Source of the DNA: Gemmatimonadota bacterium
GTDB taxonomy: Bacteria > Gemmatimonadota > Gemmatimonadetes > Gemmatimonadales > GWC2-71-9
Length of the DNA: 11,000 nucleotides
Reading direction: 5' to 3'
Assembly: GCA_003220955.1 (NCBI GenBank)
Contig: QHTW01000129.1
Location: 1-11,000, forward strand
Part shown: one piece after another, positions 7,655-11,000 of the stretch
Numbering within the stretch: position 1 is the first letter of the stretch
Layout of the letters: every line of letters starts with the position of its first letter
Notes under the pieces: model-generated
Told to the model about the DNA's origin: nothing
The model's input: the letters and a program-made list of their open reading frames with translations, nothing else
The model's database searches: none
Made by a program: the position numbers and the translations under genes

Positions 7655-8911
7655 TCAGTAGGTCTCGTGTTTATGAGGTCCAATGGCCCAGACAGCCTGA
7701 AGGGCGATCTGATGGTTCGCCGTAGCGTTGGCGATTCGCTGCCACTGATATTGAGCGCGAAGGAAAACCCACTCGCTCTGCCACAACGTGAGGGAGGGGA
7801 CGAACTGTCTCGTGATCACCCCGAAATCCGGGGACTCGACGTAGTCGTACCGAGCACCAAGGATGAATCGCTGGTTCAGCTTGTAGGTCGAGCTGATGAA
7901 GCCGCCGAGGCGCGTCGGCCCGGTGCCGGCAACCTGCTTCTGGAGCGCGAGCAGCTCGCCGCGCAGTGTCCATTCGCGGTACATCGCGCGCAGCGGCGGG
8001 CGCCAGGTGAGGCGGAACTCGAGCCCGCCGACCTTGGTGCGCAACGCGGAGTCCGGATCGGTGCCATAGAGCCCCGTGCCGCCGATCTGCATATAGGTCG
8101 AATGATTGAGCTACCAGAAGTTGAGCAGGTGCAGCAGATAGGTAGGCCTGCCGCTGTTCCCGAACAGCTCCGAGTCGCTCGCGCTCCGCGTCACCTGCGC
8201 GGTGAGCTCGTGAGTTCCGAACCCGCCAAACGCGCGATAGAGCGAAATCCCCGTCCCGGAGAGGCCGTCCTCTCCGAGGAAGGTCGTGATGGCGAGTGGA
8301 TACTCGGTTTCGGGCACGGCATGGAGGTGCCAGCGATTGAGCTCGCCGAATTGCTGCCGGTACTTACCGGCATCGAGTCGAATGTGGCCGGGCAGCCCGG
8401 TCCAGTAGGCGTAGCCTTCCTCGACACTGATATGGCCACCCTCGAGGCTGATGAAGATCTTGGTGTGCGAGTAGGGGTCGAGGGCGGATTGAAAGCCGAC
8501 CTCGAACTCTCGCGGATCGAAGTTGTCGCGCTGTACGCCGCGCCCGGTCGCATAGCCGCGGATATCGCCCGTGACGCCGATCTCCGGATTGAGCTGGGCC
8601 TGGTTGCGCTCGCGCCCGAAGGCCTGCGCCAGCGTGTCTGCCGCCCGCGTGGTATCGGCGCCGGCGCCGCCGGCGGCTGCGCTCGCCGCCGCGCGTAACC
8701 GGGCCAGATCGTCCCCGACCGGGGCGGCAGCGGAGGGAGGCGGGGCGGGCTGCTGTCGCCCCGTTGCGGCAACCACACTGTCCAACTTGGCGCGCAGCTG
8801 CCGGACCTGCGCCGCCAGCGAATCCACCTGGCGCTTTGTGGGCTGCTGGCTGACCGCGGGCGTCGTGAAAACCGCCACGGCAAACAGCACCGCGCACAAC
8901 GTGCGTATCAT
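7655..8911 (-). pseudogene. Outer-membrane barrel/porin-like protein interrupted by an in-frame TAG
   Basis: One reading frame of 418 codons is broken only by TAG at codon 267 (8113-8111). Before it: signal peptide about 1-21, a short coiled coil (about 27-48, KRQVDSLAAQVRQLRAKLD), an Ala/Pro/Gly-rich linker to about 105, then alternating amphipathic strands typical of a beta-barrel, including GKYRQQFGELNRWHLHAVPE near 182-201. After it: more strands in the same frame, with TYMQIGGTGLYGTDP and VGGLEFRLTWRPPLRAMYREW, and a natural TGA. Both halves read as one barrel, so I treat this as a single broken gene rather than two. Placed between a small Cys/His secreted protein and a metal-binding ABC protein, it may form a metal-permeable outer-membrane channel (inference). 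Upstream GGAGAGG-type ribosome site at about 8920-8927. A sequencing error, a recent nonsense mutation or readthrough are alternatives. I recognise no named family. Confidence 0.7.
8111..8113 (-). other. In-frame amber (TAG) codon inside the barrel gene
   Basis: The minus strand reads AAC-TTC-TGG-TAG-CTC-AAT-CAT. Coding character continues on both sides in the same frame, and a single substitution (for example from CAG, GAG or AAG) would restore the gene. TAG is used as a normal stop at the end of the permease gene (5752-5750), which argues against general amber reassignment. Confidence 0.75.
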
Positions 8912-8948
8912 GGTGATCGTCCTCTCCTGTGTCTGCGAGAATGCCCGT

Positions 8949-8969
8949 CACTCCGCGACGTGCGGAGCG
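8949..8969 (-). other. GC-rich hairpin between small secreted gene and barrel gene
   Basis: The minus-strand RNA has a 6-bp perfect core (CUCCGC-ACGUC-GCGGAG), extended to about 8 bp with one G-U pair, in the 69-bp gap that starts after the stop of the small secreted gene. No U-tract follows. It mirrors the hairpin at 1537-1553 behind the paralogous gene. Confidence 0.4.
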
Positions 8970-8980
8970 CTAATGAGGCT

Positions 8981-9316
8981 TCAGGAGTAGGACGGCGGAG
9001 GGGCTCGGGCGGGAGCGGTGAGTCGAACGACGGTCGCGATAGAAACCCCCCGCTGCTCGGGGGCGAACCGGACGCCCGCGGCCCGTTCGGGAATCGTGAA
9101 GGTCGGCGGAGTGACGACCCGCGCGCTCGCGTACTGGCACAGCGCGCAGCGCATCTCATCGTGCAGGATCGCGCAGCGCGCCGTGTGACTCGCCTCGAAG
9201 CCGGGTGGCGCGACGACGACATCGCGGGCGTGCGCCAACGAAATGGCGCCGCCGCCCAGGGCCTGGAGCGCGAGCAGAATCGCGAGCGGGATCCGTTTCA
9301 GCATGATCTCCTTCAT
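8981..9316 (-). CDS. Small secreted Cys/His-motif protein, paralogue of the gene at 1182-1529
   Basis: A 111-residue protein with a signal peptide (MLKRIPLAILLALQAL to AHA, about residues 5-30). The mature part has H44-x3-C48-x3-H52-x4-C57-x2-C60 and ends in ARAPPPSYS. The Cys/His layout and the RAPPP tail match the protein at 1182-1529, although the remainder has diverged. The motif could bind zinc, copper or haem, or form disulfides; no function is known to me. ATG 9316 overlaps the TGA of the endonuclease IV gene as ATGA, which suggests coupling; ATG 9304 is an alternative, with AAGGAG only 3 nt upstream and a cleaner signal peptide (107 residues). It is followed by a hairpin and then the interrupted barrel gene. 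The layout resembles DUF2946-type small proteins near metal receptors, which I cannot verify. Confidence 0.65.
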   Translation of the reverse strand: MKEIMLKRIPLAILLALQALGGGAISLAHARDVVVAPPGFEASHTARCAILHDEMRCALCQYASARVVTPPTFTIPERAAGVRFAPEQRGVSIATVVRLTAPARAPPPSYS

Positions 9317-10176
9317 ACGCCGGCCGGTGTGCCGGTGTTGCCCCGGGCATAGGCGCGCAGCCGCCGCAGCATCCGGCGATCGTGCCGCAGCGGGTCATCC
9401 CGCTTCGGCGTCTCGATAATCTTAACGACGTCGGCCAAGCGCAGGTCGCGCATGATCCGCCGGAACGGCTCCGGGCCGATCTTGCCCTCGCCGATCCACT
9501 CGTGCCGATCCACGTGCGATCCCGCAGCGACACGGGAATCGTTGAGATGTAAGCACTTAAGCAGCCCCAAACCGATCACGTGATCGAACTCCTCCCACAC
9601 CGCCTCCACTCGCGACAGGTCATACCCGGCCGCATGCAGGTGGGCGGTATCCAGGCAGAACCCGACGCTCGTCCGGATTCCGTCCGGCAGCGCGTTGCGC
9701 AAATCCCGCAGCTCTTCGAACCGCGCGCCGAGCGCAGTTCCCGAGCCTGCTGTTCCTTCAATCCACACCTGGAGGTCGCCGGGCACCGCCGCCAGGCACT
9801 CCGCATATCCGCGGGCATTGCGTTCGAGTCCCGCCTCGCGGTCGTCCATGTAATTCCCGGGATGCGAAACGACTGCGCGCAAGCCCAGCGCCCGCGACCG
9901 CTCCAATTCCATCGTGAAGCTCGCGATGCTGCGCGTGCGCAGCGCCGGGTCGGGCGACGCCAGGTTGATGAGATAGCTGTCATGCGCAACGACTGCCTCC
10001 AGCTTGTGACGCGTCACTTCGCTGCGGAATCGCGCGACGTCGTCCGCGTTCAGCACTTTTTCTCGCCATTGATTCGGCGTCTTGGTGAAGAGCTGAATCG
10101 CGGTGGCCCGCAGCGTTGCGCCGCGCTGCGGCGCGGCCACCACTCCGCCCTGGCTCGAGACATGCGCCCCCAGCAT
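9313..10176 (-). CDS. nfo: Endonuclease IV (deoxyribonuclease IV, AP endonuclease family 2)
   Basis: Cleaves DNA 5' to abasic sites in base-excision repair, using a trinuclear zinc centre in a TIM barrel. At 287 residues it has the usual length. All nine metal ligands can be assigned: H65 (VAHDSYL), H105 (SHPGNY), E140 (WIEGTAGSG), D176 and H179 (CLDTAHLHAAGYD), H210 (CLHLNDS), D223 and H225 (HVDRHEWIGEGKIG), and E255 (IIETPK). The N-terminus MLGAHVSSQGG matches the family. Start: ATG 10176, sharing its A with the pcm stop (TGATG); a GTG at 10179 is also in frame but less likely. The TGA overlaps the next gene as ATGA. It is joined to pcm upstream and the metal-related genes downstream. WIEGTAGSG is a small variation on the more common E-N/T-TAG-Q-G. 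Identification is secure. Confidence 0.96.
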   Translation of the reverse strand: MLGAHVSSQGGVVAAPQRGATLRATAIQLFTKTPNQWREKVLNADDVARFRSEVTRHKLEAVVAHDSYLINLASPDPALRTRSIASFTMELERSRALGLRAVVSHPGNYMDDREAGLERNARGYAECLAAVPGDLQVWIEGTAGSGTALGARFEELRDLRNALPDGIRTSVGFCLDTAHLHAAGYDLSRVEAVWEEFDHVIGLGLLKCLHLNDSRVAAGSHVDRHEWIGEGKIGPEPFRRIMRDLRLADVVKIIETPKRDDPLRHDRRMLRRLRAYARGNTGTPAGV

Positions 10177-10862
10177 CACGGCGAGGGCTCCTCGGTGAAC
10201 GCGAGCCGCGAGATCAGCGGGACAAAACGAACGCCCCCCGCGTAGCGTGGCAGCAGCTCGCTATGCGCACCGCGTTCCAGGATGACCAGCTCTTGCGACG
10301 CGAGGTCACCGACGGGGATCACCAGCCGGGCGCCGGGTGCCAGTTGGGTGGTGAGCGGTTCGGGGATGCGCGGGGCCGCCGCGCCAACGATGATGCCGTC
10401 GAACGGTGCTTCCTCCGGCCAGCCGGCGGCGCCGTCGCCCAGGCGCGTTTCAATGTTCGTCAGACCGAGTCGCCGGAATCGTTCCTCTGCCTCCACGAGC
10501 AGATCCGGCAGCCGTTCGATCGCGAAGACTTTCCCATTGGGCGTGAGATAGGCGAGAATCGCGGTCTGATAGCCGGAGCCCGTGCCGATCTCGAGAATCC
10601 GGTGCGTGCGTTTCGGCGCGAGCCGCTCGGTCATCAGTGCGACGACATAGGGCTGCGAGATCGTCTGTCCGTTCCCAATCGGCAAAGGCGCATCGCTGTA
10701 GGCGTCGCCGGCAAGATGGGGCGGGAGAAACCACTCGCGGGGCGCCCAGCGCATGGCGGCCAGCACCCGCGGATCTCGAATGCCGCGGCTGGCGAGCTGG
10801 CGCATGACCATGCGGGTCCGCGGGCCGAGCGTCTCGGGTGCCGGATGTGCTTGCCGGGGCAT
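10176..10862 (-). CDS. pcm: Protein-L-isoaspartate O-methyltransferase
   Basis: Methylates L-isoaspartyl residues in damaged proteins with S-adenosylmethionine, starting their repair in the cytoplasm. At 228 residues it has a normal length. Seen in order: the substrate-binding PIGNGQTISQPYVVALMTE (61-79), SAM motif I ILEIGTGSGYQTA (89-101), an acidic residue after strand 2 (E116 in AIERLPDL), GDGAAGWPEEAPFDGIIV (142-159), and the C-terminal GGVRFVPLI (209-217). Start: ATG 10862, which matches the family N-terminus; no strong Shine-Dalgarno lies upstream. TATAGT (10875-10870) is a possible -10 only about 8 nt away, so leaderless or near-leaderless translation is possible. It heads the minus-strand run, with a 1-bp overlap into nfo. 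pcm orthologues often sit beside other repair or stress genes; the metal genes downstream are a less usual association. Confidence 0.95.
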   Translation of the reverse strand: MPRQAHPAPETLGPRTRMVMRQLASRGIRDPRVLAAMRWAPREWFLPPHLAGDAYSDAPLPIGNGQTISQPYVVALMTERLAPKRTHRILEIGTGSGYQTAILAYLTPNGKVFAIERLPDLLVEAEERFRRLGLTNIETRLGDGAAGWPEEAPFDGIIVGAAAPRIPEPLTTQLAPGARLVIPVGDLASQELVILERGAHSELLPRYAGGVRFVPLISRLAFTEEPSP

Positions 10863-10880
10863 TGGTTGAACTATACCTTG
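10863..10880. promoter_or_regulatory. AT-rich divergent promoter region between pcm and the right-edge gene
   Basis: The only AT-rich patch in the pcm/right-edge intergenic region contains ACTATA, read as TATAGT on the minus strand, a good -10 for pcm. No convincing -35 is present. GTTGAACTATACC (10865-10877) matches 9 of 13 positions of the enterobacterial Zur core, a weak resemblance like the one at 1174-1186. Confidence 0.25.
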
Positions 10881-10920
10881 GCGCGGCCCCCAGCGCGGGA
10901 GACCGCTCCTGCCGGACTTG

Positions 10921-11000
10921 GTGCGTCACCGCATTCTTCTGATCGGAAATCCAGCCGGCCGTCCCGATGGATTGGAGCGACTGTTGGTGCGCGGCGGTTT
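10921..11000 (+). CDS. Start of a divergent gene, possibly receiver-like (partial)
   Basis: From GTG 10921 the frame stays open to the right edge (26 codons). The start RHRILLIGNPAGRPDGLERL reads as a hydrophobic first strand followed by an amphipathic helix, as in CheY-like or other Rossmann-type N-terminal domains. TTG 10918 is an alternative start. No clear ribosome site is seen. The visible part is too short for a firm family call; it could also be coincidental open frame. Confidence 0.4.
   Translation, partial: MRHRILLIGNPAGRPDGLERLLVRGG

Noticed and set aside
7655..8092. Independent gene starting at ATG 8092 after the TAG
   Set aside because: It is in the same frame as the upstream half, lacks a signal peptide and contains only the second part of a barrel; one broken gene explains it better.
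8111..8113. Genome-wide amber codon reassignment
   Set aside because: The permease gene in the same window ends with TAG at the length expected for its family.
7511..8698. Plus-strand open frame of 395 codons
   Set aside because: It is antisense to the binding-protein and barrel genes, is a product of high GC, and has no recognisable domain.
9580..10245. Plus-strand open frame of 221 codons
   Set aside because: It is antisense to nfo and pcm, both of which have complete motif sets.

Overview
The window is about 11 kb of gene-dense, GC-rich bacterial DNA with Gram-negative envelope proteins. The TonB-dependent receptor with an N-terminal carboxypeptidase-regulatory-like domain, and the style of the secreted proteins, suggest Gemmatimonadota or a close relative. 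That placement is inferred from protein style, not shown by a marker gene.

Layout. (1) 1-1101, minus: the N-terminal 367 codons of a MaeB-type malic enzyme, running off the left edge. It has a clear promoter and a UUG start inside a small leader hairpin. (2) 1182-5773, plus: a small secreted Cys/His protein, a TonB-dependent receptor and a lipoprotein-like zinc metalloprotease of M30 type. (3) 10862-5750, minus: a compact run of six genes: pcm (isoaspartyl methyltransferase), nfo (endonuclease IV), a second small secreted Cys/His protein, an outer-membrane barrel protein broken by an in-frame TAG, a zinc/manganese-type ABC substrate-binding protein and its permease. Most junctions are overlaps or 1-nt gaps. 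The plus and minus units meet tail to tail and overlap by 24 bp at 5750-5773. (4) 10921-11000, plus: the first codons of a divergent gene that leaves the window.

Functional reading. The centre looks like a transition-metal (probably zinc) acquisition region: a TonB receptor and a barrel protein in the outer membrane, two small periplasmic proteins with Cys/His motifs, a periplasmic metal-binding protein and an inner-membrane permease. No ABC ATPase is encoded next to the permease, so it must be supplied from elsewhere. Two encoded enzymes, the M30-like protease and endonuclease IV, belong to zinc-dependent families.

The most notable pattern is a repeated arrangement. Two divergent paralogues of a small secreted protein (Cys-x3-His-x3/4-Cys-x2-His/Cys, C-terminal RAPPP) are each followed by a GC-rich hairpin without a U-tract and then by an outer-membrane protein gene, on opposite strands. 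I know of no established function for this small family. No tRNA, rRNA, CRISPR, insertion sequence or phage signature was seen.
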